Source of the DNA: CBFFRJ01 sp965644225
Lineage (GTDB): Bacteria; Pseudomonadota; Gammaproteobacteria; Enterobacterales; Enterobacteriaceae
NCBI RefSeq assembly: GCF_965644225.1
Contig: NZ_CBFFRJ010000002.1
Coordinates: forward strand, 1 to 64,000
Direction: 5' to 3'
Length of the DNA stretch: 64,000 nt
The position numbers and the translations under genes are program-made. The first letter of the stretch is position 1; each line of letters starts with the position of its first letter. The notes below the pieces were generated by a model that searched no databases, was not told the DNA's origin, and worked only from the letters and a program-made list of their open reading frames with translations. Positions 35,095 through 43,176 of this stretch are shown here, piece after piece.

Positions 35095-36642
35095 ATGACA
35101 AACAAGATCATCATTGGTATAGACATTGGTACTACCGGAGTCCGTTCAGTTGCCTGGCGCTCAGGGGAAACGACTGCGCTGGCGATGGCCTCAACGGAAT
35201 ATCCTCTCTTTACCGATCAGACCGGGGTAGCAGAGCAGGACGCCAATACCCTCCTGCTCTCTACGCTCGCCGTCGTGAAACGCACCGTGACTGAACTGGG
35301 CAATGATGCAAAACAGATCCGGGGTGTGGCGATAAGTTCGGTTCTGCACAGTTTTCTTGCGGTCTCAGAAGAAGGTACGCCCCTGACGCGTCTGATGACC
35401 TGGGGTGATTCCCGCAGCCAGATCTATCTTGACGAAGTTAAAGCCCGGCTGGATACCGACAGCCTCTACCACCGCACCGGTTGCCCCATTCATCCGATGT
35501 ACTCGCTGTTAAAAATGTACTGGCTGAAGAAAACCCATCCTGACGTTTTCGCCAAAGCGGCCTGGTTTGGCTCGATCAAAGATTTTGTCTTTCACCATTT
35601 CACGGGCAAACGCCGGGTTGACCGTTCGATTGCCAGCGGCAGTGGCTGCTACAACATTCAGACCCTGGAGTGGGATAAAGAGGTGCTGTGTCTGCTTGGC
35701 ATTGATGAACAGAAAATGGTGCCGGTTGTCCCGACCACACATTTCGAATCGATGAGCGAAGCAGTATGCGAACGTATTGGCCTGCCGCACGTGGTACCGG
35801 TGGTCATCGGCGCAGGCGACGGCATGATGGCCAACATTGGCGTGGGCGCTATCCGCCCCGGGCAGATCAATATCACTATTGGAACCAGCGGAGCGATCCG
35901 CATGGCCTCGAAGGAACCGCGCACCGATACCAAACGCCGGACCTGGTGCTACAACGTGACGGACGATCGCTGGATGCTCGGTGGAGCAATCAACAACGGC
36001 GGTCTCTCGTTTCGCTGGGCGCGTGACAAGTTTGCTGAAACCGAACAGCGCGTGGCAGACAAACTGGGCCTAAACCCATACGCACTCCTTACCACCTATG
36101 CTGAAAAAGTTGCGGCCGGATCGGATGGGCTGGTAATCCTCCCCTTCTTTACCGGAGAACGCGCGCCCAACTGGAATGCCGATGCCCGTGGCACCATGCT
36201 CGGTCTGACGCTTAATCATGACAAACGGCATATCATCCGCGCGACCCTGGAGGGGATCTGTTACCGCATGCGCAGCGTGCTGGAGTCCCTTGAGGATCTC
36301 ACCGGCAAAAGCGATGAAATTCGCGTCAGCGGCAGCTTCACCCATTCGCCGGTCTGGTTGCAAATCCTTGCCGATGTGATTGGCCGGGAGATTAACGTTC
36401 CCGATGTTGATGAAGGCGCCGCCTACGGCGCCGCGGTGATGGGGTTATATGCTCTTGGTGAACTGGAAAGCCTGGATAAAGCCAGCGATCTCATCGGCAT
36501 TCGCAAAACCTACTATCCCAATGAAACCAATAAATGCGCCTATGACAGGCTATACAGCATTTATTTAAATACCTACTGGAATCTACAACAACAATTTAAA
36601 GACATCGCCCAATTCCAGAGAGAGCAATATTATTCCGCTTAA
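35095..36642 (+). CDS. FGGY-family carbohydrate kinase, gluconate kinase-like
   Basis: A 515-residue sugar kinase of the FGGY family, most like the Bacillus-type GntK gluconate kinases. The N-terminal phosphate-binding motif GIDIGTTGVRS starts at residue 8; GAGDG and GTSGAIR mark the ATP-binding second half. It would phosphorylate a sugar acid, probably gluconate or a relative, in the cytoplasm. This differs from the small P-loop gluconate kinases (GntK/IdnK) that E. coli uses. It is the first gene of the cluster, behind UxuR-like operators; the next gene follows after 13 bases. The substrate is inferred only from family and neighbours; a 2-keto sugar-acid kinase is possible. Confidence 0.85.
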   Translation: MTNKIIIGIDIGTTGVRSVAWRSGETTALAMASTEYPLFTDQTGVAEQDANTLLLSTLAVVKRTVTELGNDAKQIRGVAISSVLHSFLAVSEEGTPLTRLMTWGDSRSQIYLDEVKARLDTDSLYHRTGCPIHPMYSLLKMYWLKKTHPDVFAKAAWFGSIKDFVFHHFTGKRRVDRSIASGSGCYNIQTLEWDKEVLCLLGIDEQKMVPVVPTTHFESMSEAVCERIGLPHVVPVVIGAGDGMMANIGVGAIRPGQINITIGTSGAIRMASKEPRTDTKRRTWCYNVTDDRWMLGGAINNGGLSFRWARDKFAETEQRVADKLGLNPYALLTTYAEKVAAGSDGLVILPFFTGERAPNWNADARGTMLGLTLNHDKRHIIRATLEGICYRMRSVLESLEDLTGKSDEIRVSGSFTHSPVWLQILADVIGREINVPDVDEGAAYGAAVMGLYALGELESLDKASDLIGIRKTYYPNETNKCAYDRLYSIYLNTYWNLQQQFKDIAQFQREQYYSA

Positions 36643-36655
36643 AGGAGTTTTTATT

Positions 36656-37609
36656 ATGTCCGTAGTACTTACAACCTCAAGAGCATTTTCAAGTTGTCAC
36701 GCAGCACAAAAAATATTGACTGACGCAGGGCATCAATTAAAAATGCTGACCCCGCAAAAACCGTTAAAAGCCGATGAACTTATTCATCAGGTTAAAGGCG
36801 TCAGCGCGATGCTCGCGGGTTTAGATGAAATTAACGCTGATGTTATCCGGGCGGCATCTCCGACGCTGAAAATCATTGCCCGAAACGGCGTTGGTTACGA
36901 TAAAGTCGATTTAAACACGGCAAAAGAAAATAACATTCGCGTCACGATAACGCCAGGAGCAAACAGCCTTTCCGTCTGCGAACTGGCCTTTTCATTTATT
37001 ACTGGATTATCCCGCCGTATTCATTTAATGGATAAGAGCGTACGTGAGAAATCCTGGCAACGCGTGTCGGGCATTGAGCTGCATGGCAAAACAATTGGGA
37101 TCCTCGGTACGGGAGCAATCGGCCGTCACCTGGCCATCCGCTGCCAGTCGTTCGGCATGCGAGTGCTGGCTTATGATCTTTTCCCCTCTCAGGAATTGAT
37201 AGAAAAATATGGCGTAGAGTACATCACCGATCTCAACGTTATCTACTCGCAGGCGGATTTTCTCTCTTTACACCTTCCTGCCAATAACGAAACCCGCCAT
37301 ATGATTAACCAGAGCACTATCGCTAAGATGAAAAAAGGCGCATTTATTATTAACACTGCCCGCGGCGAATTAATTGATGATGATGCATTGTATATCGCAC
37401 TGAAGCAGGGATATCTCGGCGGTGCCGGATTAGATGCTTTTGTCGCTGAGCCTTTTTTAGACGAACGTTTTTTCGAACTGGAAAACGTTATATTAACGCC
37501 ACACACCGGGGCATTTACCAAAGAAGCTGCCGATAAAACACTGATTATCGCCGCTGAAGAAATTGTCCGTGCGCTATCAGGAAAAGAGAACTTATTCCAG
37601 ATTAACTAA
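36656..37609 (+). CDS. D-isomer-specific 2-hydroxyacid dehydrogenase
   Basis: A 317-residue NAD(P)-dependent dehydrogenase with a Rossmann motif GTGAIG near residue 152. The family catalytic Arg (TARGELID), Glu and His (LTPHTGAF) are present, so it should be active. Relatives are phosphoglycerate dehydrogenase, hydroxypyruvate/glyoxylate reductase and 2-ketogluconate reductase (GhrB/TkrA). In this setting a 2-keto-sugar-acid reductase, feeding gluconate or idonate into the pathway, is the most economical guess. A good ribosome site (AAAGGAG) precedes the ATG. The C-terminal regulatory domain of SerA is lacking, so it is not the serine-pathway enzyme. Confidence 0.85.
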   Translation: MSVVLTTSRAFSSCHAAQKILTDAGHQLKMLTPQKPLKADELIHQVKGVSAMLAGLDEINADVIRAASPTLKIIARNGVGYDKVDLNTAKENNIRVTITPGANSLSVCELAFSFITGLSRRIHLMDKSVREKSWQRVSGIELHGKTIGILGTGAIGRHLAIRCQSFGMRVLAYDLFPSQELIEKYGVEYITDLNVIYSQADFLSLHLPANNETRHMINQSTIAKMKKGAFIINTARGELIDDDALYIALKQGYLGGAGLDAFVAEPFLDERFFELENVILTPHTGAFTKEAADKTLIIAAEEIVRALSGKENLFQIN

Positions 37610-37709
37610 ATGCACTAAAAAATAAGAAAGATAAACCCTGCTGATTCTTGCAGTCAGGTTCCCTACATTCAAAAAACAGAGCAGAGAATATAATCTCACA
37701 GGAGAAAGT

Positions 37710-38711
37710 ATGAAAGCGATTGTTTACCATGGCAGTAATGATATTTCACTGAATGACCTTCCGGTTCCGCAAATAAAAGAGAACGAAGTCTTAATTAAAG
37801 TGCATTATGCCGGCATCTGCGGTTCCGATTTAAATATCTACGTCGGTGCACATCCCCGCGCTAAAGCCCCACTGGTACCCGGACACGAATTCTCCGGAGT
37901 TATTGAAGAAGGCAACGGCCACTTTGCCAAAGGGGCCAAAGTCACGGTACGGCCGCTGATTTCCTGTGGGCACTGTTACGCCTGCGAAAGCGGTAACAGC
38001 CACGTGTGCGCCACCCTAAAACTCTATGGTATCGACACCGACGGCGGCATGGCCCAGTTCGTCAAAGTCCCGGCCGATGTCGTGCATGTGCTGCCGGATG
38101 AGATGCCGATGACCCTCGGTGCCTTCGTTGAACCACTGGCGGTCGGCGTCCATGCCATTAGCCGGGCAAAAATGAATGCCGGCGACAGCGTGGTGGTCTT
38201 TGGTACCGGCACCATCGGCTTTTGCGTGGCAAGCGTTGCCGCCACCTGCGGGGCAAAACAGGTGATCGTGGTGGAAACCAATCCTTACCGGCTGGCGCTG
38301 GCGCAGGAGGCAGGCTTTATCGGGCTTGATCCGACTGAAGATGACGTGGTCGCCCGTGTGCTGGAGCTCACCGACGGTAAAGGGGCGGACATTGCCTTCG
38401 ACTGCGCCGCTCACCCGGTAGTTGCCGCGCTGCTGACCAAAGTCGTGCGCGTGCAGGGCACTATCGAGATTGTCGGCTCCTATAAAAAACCAGCGGAAGT
38501 CGCCCTGCTGGATATCGAATTCAAAGAGCTGAACATTGTTGGCACCCGCGTATACGTGAAACGGGACTTCGACACCGCCATCAAACTCATTCAGTCGGGT
38601 TTCCCCTACGAACGTCTTATCACCGTCTACCCGCCGGAAAAAGCCAAAGACGGATTTGATATCTGCCGCAATGGCGGCGACGTCATCAAAGTGATGTACC
38701 AGTTTGCCTGA
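37710..38711 (+). CDS. zinc-dependent medium-chain alcohol dehydrogenase, sugar-acid type
   Basis: A 333-residue MDR dehydrogenase. The catalytic zinc ligands are in AGICGSD and PGHEFSG; a four-cysteine structural zinc loop lies in SCGHCYACESGNSHVC; the coenzyme fold has GTGTIG near residue 168. This is the class of L-idonate 5-dehydrogenase, L-gulonate/galactonate dehydrogenases and galactitol-phosphate dehydrogenase. With the SDR gene downstream it mimics the IdnD-IdnO pair. It is preceded by AGGAGA and a 100-base gap without a terminator, so it is likely co-transcribed with the genes before it. The exact substrate cannot be read from sequence. Confidence 0.85.
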   Translation: MKAIVYHGSNDISLNDLPVPQIKENEVLIKVHYAGICGSDLNIYVGAHPRAKAPLVPGHEFSGVIEEGNGHFAKGAKVTVRPLISCGHCYACESGNSHVCATLKLYGIDTDGGMAQFVKVPADVVHVLPDEMPMTLGAFVEPLAVGVHAISRAKMNAGDSVVVFGTGTIGFCVASVAATCGAKQVIVVETNPYRLALAQEAGFIGLDPTEDDVVARVLELTDGKGADIAFDCAAHPVVAALLTKVVRVQGTIEIVGSYKKPAEVALLDIEFKELNIVGTRVYVKRDFDTAIKLIQSGFPYERLITVYPPEKAKDGFDICRNGGDVIKVMYQFA

Positions 38712-38752
38712 TTCATCTTACCCACAATAAAAGTACCCATGAGGATAATCTA

Positions 38753-39511
38753 ATGAGAAATAACGTATTTGATCTGTCAGGGAAGAACGCCGTGATTACC
38801 GGTGGCTCACGCGGGCTCGGTAAATCATTTGCAGAATCGCTGGCAAGAGCAGGCGCCAATATCATCATTGTTGATGTCGTGCGCAATGAACAGACTGAAA
38901 AAGAGATCAGGGATTACGGGGTCAGCTGCGAAACGATCCCGTTCGATCTTGCCGATTTCGACCATTACGCTGAGCTGGTGGACACGGTTATCAGTAAATA
39001 TAAGAAAATCGACATTCTGATCAACAATGCGGGGATCCAGCGCCGCCACCCTTCCGTTGATTTCCCAAAAGCCGACTGGGACCTGGTGCAAGCCATCAAC
39101 CAGAACGCGGTCTTCTTCATGTGCCAGGCCTTTGGTCGCCACATGATTGAAAATGGCTACGGCAAAATCGTCAACATCGCCTCACTGCTCTCCTTCCAGG
39201 GCGGTTTCACCATTCCGGCATATACGGCGGCCAAATCTGCCGTGATGGGCTTCTCCAAATCGCTCTCTAACGAGTGGGCATCAAAAGGGGTGAATGTAAA
39301 CTGCATCGCTCCCGGCTACATCGCCACCGAAATGAACACCGCATTGATGAATGACGAAGTCCGCAATCGTCAAATCATGGATCGCATTCCAGCTGGCCGC
39401 TGGGGGAACCCGCAAGATCTGGGCGGCGCTGCCGTGTTCCTCGCCTCATCCGCGTCGGACTATATAAACGGCCACGCGATCGTCGTGGACGGTGGCTGGA
39501 TGGGCCGTTAA
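38753..39511 (+). CDS. SDR-family oxidoreductase, gluconate 5-dehydrogenase-like
   Basis: A classical short-chain dehydrogenase of 252 residues: cofactor motif TGGSRGLGKS near residue 16, NNAG near 90, catalytic Ser in IASLLS, and YTAAK as the YxxxK active site. Its closest familiar relatives are IdnO/Gno (5-keto-D-gluconate reductase) and KduD (2-deoxy-gluconate 3-dehydrogenase). Beside the zinc dehydrogenase it would complete the two-step inversion of idonate through 5-ketogluconate to gluconate. It ends at a strong hairpin (39536-39562) before the permease gene. Confidence 0.85.
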   Translation: MRNNVFDLSGKNAVITGGSRGLGKSFAESLARAGANIIIVDVVRNEQTEKEIRDYGVSCETIPFDLADFDHYAELVDTVISKYKKIDILINNAGIQRRHPSVDFPKADWDLVQAINQNAVFFMCQAFGRHMIENGYGKIVNIASLLSFQGGFTIPAYTAAKSAVMGFSKSLSNEWASKGVNVNCIAPGYIATEMNTALMNDEVRNRQIMDRIPAGRWGNPQDLGGAAVFLASSASDYINGHAIVVDGGWMGR

Positions 39512-39535
39512 TACACGTTCTCTTTACCTGGTCTA

Positions 39536-39562
39536 CCCGCTCATCGCACAACGATGAGCGGG
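39536..39562 (+). other. strong hairpin between SDR and permease genes
   Basis: An uninterrupted 11-base-pair stem CCCGCTCATCG/CGATGAGCGGG (39536-39546 with 39552-39562) with a CACAA loop but no T run. It could protect the upstream message or pause transcription inside the operon. A second small stem and six T follow at about 39590-39607 and might terminate weakly. Confidence 0.6.
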
Positions 39563-39660
39563 GGATACGGAAATAAAAAGATGAGCCGCGCCATCAAGGC
39601 GTTTTTTACGTGGACCACGCGGCGCGTTTTACTAATTAAAATAATTCAGGGAGACGGGTT

Positions 39661-40980
39661 ATGCCCCTCTTATATGTTGCTTTAGGCGTTGCTTTACTTC
39701 TGTTCTTAATGCTGCGACTGAAAATTCACTGTTTCGTTGCATTGATCCTGGTTGCCCTGTTCGTGGGGTTAATTCAGGGCATGAGCGTATTAGGCGTGCT
39801 CGGTTCGATTAAGTCCGGCGTTGGCGGCACGCTCAGTAACCTGGCGCTAATTATGGGCTTCGGCGCAATGCTGGGGAAATTACTCGGCGACAGCGGCGGT
39901 GCGCAGCGTATCGCGATGACGCTGGTTGATAAATTTGGCGAGAAAAATATCCAGCTGGCGGTTGCCGCAACCGGGTTTATCGTCGGATTCGCTTTGTTCT
40001 TCGAAGTCGGCATTATTCTGCTGATGCCGCTGGTCATCACCCTGGCATTACGCTTGCGAATCTCCTTATTGTACGTCGGCATCCCGATGGCGGCCGCCAT
40101 CTCGGTCACGCACTGCTTCCTGCCGCCGCACCCAGGCCCAACCGCCATTGCCAACATCTTTAATGCCGATATGGGCAAGACGCTGATCTATGGTGTGATT
40201 ATTGCCATTCCCAGCATCATTATTTCCGGTATTTTCTTCGCCCGCATTCCCTATATTCGCCGCATGAACCCGGAAATCCATATGGGATTCGCCAACCGTG
40301 AATTCAGCGAAAGTGAAATGCCAGGCTTTGGCGTCAGCGTTTTCACTGCGCTGATTCCGGTTATTTTGATGGCGTTGCGGGCGATTCTGGAGATGACCCT
40401 GACCAAAGGCCACCCGATTCTGCCCTACGCGGAGTTCTTCGGCGATCCGGTGGTCGCCACGCTGATTGCCGCCATCGTCGCGCTGTACACCTTCGGCTAT
40501 AAGCGCGGTAAAACCGTCAGTGAAATTACCACCAGCATCGAATCCTCCGCCAAATTAATCGCCATGATGCTGTTGATCATCGGGGCTGGCGGCGCATTTA
40601 AACAGGTATTGATCGACAGCGGCGTGAAAGATTATATCGCCAGCAACATGCATGCCTTCTCCTTCTCGCCGATCCTGCTGGCATGGATTATCGCCGTGAT
40701 CCTGCGCCTCGCTCTGGGCTCCGCAACGGTAACGGCACTGACCACCGGCGGCATCGTCTTCCCATTGATTCAGGCAACCGGCGTCAGTCCAGAATTGATG
40801 GTGCTCGCCGTCGGTTCCGGCAGCGTGTTCTTCTCGCACGTTAACGACCCCGGCTTCTGGATGATCAAAGAGTATTTCAACTTGTCCGTGGTAGATACGC
40901 TGAAATCCTGGTCCGTACTCGAAACCATCATTTCGATCTGCGGCCTGCTGGGTTGCCTGGCGATTAACGCCTTTATCTGA
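39661..40980 (+). CDS. GntP-family sugar-acid permease
   Basis: A 439-residue polytopic inner membrane protein with about 12 hydrophobic spans, of the gluconate:H+ symporter (GntP) family. Motifs such as LPPHPGPTAIA near residue 158 and the C-terminal GSGSVFFSHVNDPGFWM are typical of GntP/GntT/IdnT/YjhF members. It should import gluconate, idonate or a related acid for the enzymes of the cluster. A GGGAG ribosome site precedes the ATG; the aldolase gene follows after a short gap. Confidence 0.92.
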   Translation: MPLLYVALGVALLLFLMLRLKIHCFVALILVALFVGLIQGMSVLGVLGSIKSGVGGTLSNLALIMGFGAMLGKLLGDSGGAQRIAMTLVDKFGEKNIQLAVAATGFIVGFALFFEVGIILLMPLVITLALRLRISLLYVGIPMAAAISVTHCFLPPHPGPTAIANIFNADMGKTLIYGVIIAIPSIIISGIFFARIPYIRRMNPEIHMGFANREFSESEMPGFGVSVFTALIPVILMALRAILEMTLTKGHPILPYAEFFGDPVVATLIAAIVALYTFGYKRGKTVSEITTSIESSAKLIAMMLLIIGAGGAFKQVLIDSGVKDYIASNMHAFSFSPILLAWIIAVILRLALGSATVTALTTGGIVFPLIQATGVSPELMVLAVGSGSVFFSHVNDPGFWMIKEYFNLSVVDTLKSWSVLETIISICGLLGCLAINAFI

Positions 40981-41018
40981 CCCGGTAATTTATTAACGTG
41001 AAACAAACAGGTGTTGTT

Positions 41019-41657
41019 ATGAAAAACTGGAAAACAAGCGCGGAAGCCATTTTATCCGCAGGTCCGGTCGTCCCGGTCATCGTCATTAAAGAGTTAACGG
41101 ATGCCGTCCCGCTGGCAAAAGCATTGATTGCCGGCGGCGTGCGAACCCTCGAAGTCACGCTGCGCACCCCTTGCGCCATTGACGCCATCAAAACGATTAT
41201 GGCCGAAGTGCCGCAAGCCATCGTGGGGGCAGGAACCGTTACAACTGTCGAACAATTTCGCCAGGTCTCGGCGCTGGGGGTAGAATTTATCATCACCCCA
41301 GGGCTTACCACGTCTCTGCTAAAAGAGGCGGTGGCCGGCGATATTCCTGTTATCCCGGGTATTGCAACCCTGGGCGAATTAATGACGGGGGCAGAAGCCG
41401 GACTGACCTGCTTTAAATTCTTCCCGGCAGAAATTAACGGCGGAGTGGGGGCCCTTAAGGCTTTTGGCGGCCCGATGCCTGACGTGAAGTTTTGCCCCAC
41501 CGGGGGCATCAGCCCTAAAAATTACCGCGATTACCTGGCGCTGAATAACGTGCTCTGCGTCGGCGGCTCCTGGTTTGTGCCTACCGATGCCATCGAGAAA
41601 GGCGACTTCGCCACCATTACGCGTCTTGCCAGAGAGGCGGTTGAAGGCGCAGCCTGA
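41019..41657 (+). CDS. KDPG/KHG aldolase (Eda paralogue)
   Basis: A 212-residue class I aldolase that would split 2-keto-3-deoxy-6-phosphogluconate to pyruvate and glyceraldehyde 3-phosphate. It aligns closely with E. coli Eda from residue 1 (MKNWKTSAE) to the end, with the Schiff-base Lys in FKFFPAE and the phosphate loop CPTGGISP. I chose the ATG at 41019; a GTG at 40998 lacks a ribosome site. It should be a second copy, since eda normally sits with edd elsewhere; no edd (dehydratase) gene is in this cluster. It ends the operon at a strong terminator. Confidence 0.93.
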   Translation: MKNWKTSAEAILSAGPVVPVIVIKELTDAVPLAKALIAGGVRTLEVTLRTPCAIDAIKTIMAEVPQAIVGAGTVTTVEQFRQVSALGVEFIITPGLTTSLLKEAVAGDIPVIPGIATLGELMTGAEAGLTCFKFFPAEINGGVGALKAFGGPMPDVKFCPTGGISPKNYRDYLALNNVLCVGGSWFVPTDAIEKGDFATITRLAREAVEGAA

Positions 41658-41688
41658 TTCATTTCGCCAATGAAATTTGTCTGACCTT

Positions 41689-41724
41689 ACGCGCAACAGA
41701 ATATCTGTTGCGCGTTTTCATTTA
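41689..41724 (+). terminator. intrinsic terminator after the aldolase gene
   Basis: An 11-base-pair stem ACGCGCAACAG/CTGTTGCGCGT (41689-41699 with 41705-41715) with an AATAT loop is followed by TTTCATTT. It closes the catabolic operon. Confidence 0.9.
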
Positions 41725-42016
41725 TATTAAAACCCGACATTAAATCATTCATATTCTCATCTGAGGTTTTTACGTCGGGATTAATATGCATAATTAATAA
41801 ATCATGTATCTCTCACCATTATTATTTTATGCCACGCATATTAAATAATGTCGTTGTATGCTACTTTTTTTACCCATCAGGTTCACCCTTTTGCAAATCC
41901 CGGCGTGATTTAATCCGTAATTGATCCGCAGATGACAATGCCAACTCCGCCTCCGCCATGCCTGTTAACGCTGGCCTGGGACGAGAACTGACAGCCATGG
42001 GGCAACAGTGCGCGGC
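41725..42016. other. AT-rich spacer before the regulator gene
   Basis: About 290 bases with no supported gene, very AT-rich between 41715 and 41870. Apart from the operon terminator at its left edge and the regulator promoter at its right edge, I see no recognisable operator, repeat or RNA. Confidence 0.6.
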
Positions 42017-42045
42017 TTGACGTTTTAATGGAATCTGCTGATAAT
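42017..42045 (+). promoter_or_regulatory. promoter of the GntR-family regulator
   Basis: TTGACG (42017-42022) and GATAAT (42040-42045) are separated by exactly 17 bases. A start near 42052 leaves a short leader with AGGA before the ATG at 42070. It supports the shorter start for the regulator. Confidence 0.75.
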
Positions 42046-42069
42046 CGAGGAAAAACAGGATTAAATTAC

Positions 42070-42816
42070 ATGGCTGATAAACGTTTATATAAAGAAATTG
42101 CAACAGCAATAAAACAACAATTATCAGATGGCGTTTATAAGCCCGGTGATAAATTACCTACGGAAAGAGCGCTTTCCGAGTCTTTTGGCGTGGGCCGTGC
42201 TGTTATCAGGGAAGCAATGATTTTATTGGAAGCTGAAGGCTTTATCGATATACGCAAAAGCTCAGGCGTCTACGTTTTAAAAACCGAAACGATTATTAAC
42301 TCATTCCTTGAAGGTAAAGCCGGTCCGTTTGAGCTGCTACAGGCTCGCCAGTTGATTGAGTCCAGCATTACCGCGTTCGCCGCCACGCAGATTGTGAAAA
42401 GCGATCTGGCCCGGCTGTATGAAATTCTCGAACAGGAAAAAAACCTGCTCGATGCGCCGCCGGATCAGGCCCTGGATGCCCTCTTCCATTGCACCATCGC
42501 CGCCTCCACGCAAAATGCCGTGCTGACTGAAATCGTGCGTTATATCTGGGATGTCCGCAGCCGTGACCCACTCTGGCAGATGTTGAGCAAAGAGTCCGAC
42601 CAGGGAGAATACAGCCGCAAAGGCTACGCCGAGCATCAGGAAATCGTGGCCGCCCTGCAACGTAAAGATCCCGTCGCCTCCCGCCAGAGCATGTGGCAGC
42701 ACCTGGAAAACATCAAACAGCGCGTCACCCGCCAGCTGGAGTGCAACGAACAGCCCACGTTCGACCGCTTTTTGTTTGAATCGATTCCACTGGAGCTCAA
42801 GCAGGACAAGTCATAA
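42070..42816 (+). CDS. FadR-subfamily GntR regulator, ExuR/UxuR-like
   Basis: A 248-residue transcription factor: an N-terminal winged helix (residues 3-75, with GDKLPTERALSESFGVGRAVIREA) and a C-terminal all-helical FCD ligand domain. It is strikingly close to E. coli ExuR over the segment GPFELLQARQLIES and at RKDPVASRQSMWQHLEN, which places it in the hexuronate-regulator group. I start it at the ATG at 42070, 9 bases after AGGA; the ORF from 42028 would begin inside the promoter. It probably represses the catabolic operon upstream through the UxuR-type operators at 35025-35065, released by a sugar acid. Confidence 0.88.
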   Translation: MADKRLYKEIATAIKQQLSDGVYKPGDKLPTERALSESFGVGRAVIREAMILLEAEGFIDIRKSSGVYVLKTETIINSFLEGKAGPFELLQARQLIESSITAFAATQIVKSDLARLYEILEQEKNLLDAPPDQALDALFHCTIAASTQNAVLTEIVRYIWDVRSRDPLWQMLSKESDQGEYSRKGYAEHQEIVAALQRKDPVASRQSMWQHLENIKQRVTRQLECNEQPTFDRFLFESIPLELKQDKS

Positions 42817-42893
42817 AACCATCTTCCCTCCGCTCGCTTCATTGATCCTGGCGAGCGGCTTTTCTTTCTCCCCCGCGCCTGGCGTCATACAGA

Positions 42894-43020
42894 TATACCC
42901 AAAATAATTCGAGTTGCATCGAGGCGGCAAGCGAAGACATCCCCATGAGCATAGATAACTATGTAATTGGGGTGGATAAGCGCAGCCAACAAAGAAGCAG
43001 CTTGAAGTATGACGGGTATA
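42894..43020. repeat. ERIC-like element, copy 3 (upstream of glnD)
   Basis: A 127-base imperfect palindrome, opening with TATACCCAAAATAATTCGAG and closing with TTGAAGTATGACGGGTATA. It lies in opposite orientation to copy 1, at the right border of the sugar-acid region. Its centre, with GAGCATAGATAACTATG, resembles copy 2. Confidence 0.88.
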
Positions 43021-43176
43021 AACGTCTTTTCATTTCCTGTTATCTCTTTTAACTTGTCTGAACAGACGTATGTCTTACTCTTTATTCACTATTATTTATC
43101 CGTACCTTGTCCGCACCGGCAAAAATTTCACGGCCAGTGGCACGGTTCGCTGTCCATATGATTAGGGTGGCCTGTC
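43021..43176. other. upstream region of glnD
   Basis: Together with 42817-42893 and the ERIC copy this is a 360-base gap. I see no gene; it should contain the glnD promoter, but no -35/-10 pair is convincing. Confidence 0.5.

Noticed and set aside
36656..37609. Dehydrogenase as serA
   Set aside because: It lacks the C-terminal ACT domain and is only 317 residues; the cluster has no serine genes.
38753..39511. SDR gene as fabG
   Set aside because: The motifs are shared by all classical SDRs; context with a sugar-acid dehydrogenase and permease, and distance from other fab genes, favour an IdnO/KduD-type role.
34822..43176. Integrase, tRNA attachment site or direct repeats marking a mobile island
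   Set aside because: No integrase, transposase or tRNA gene is present and I could not find matching direct repeats at the borders, so mobility is not claimed.
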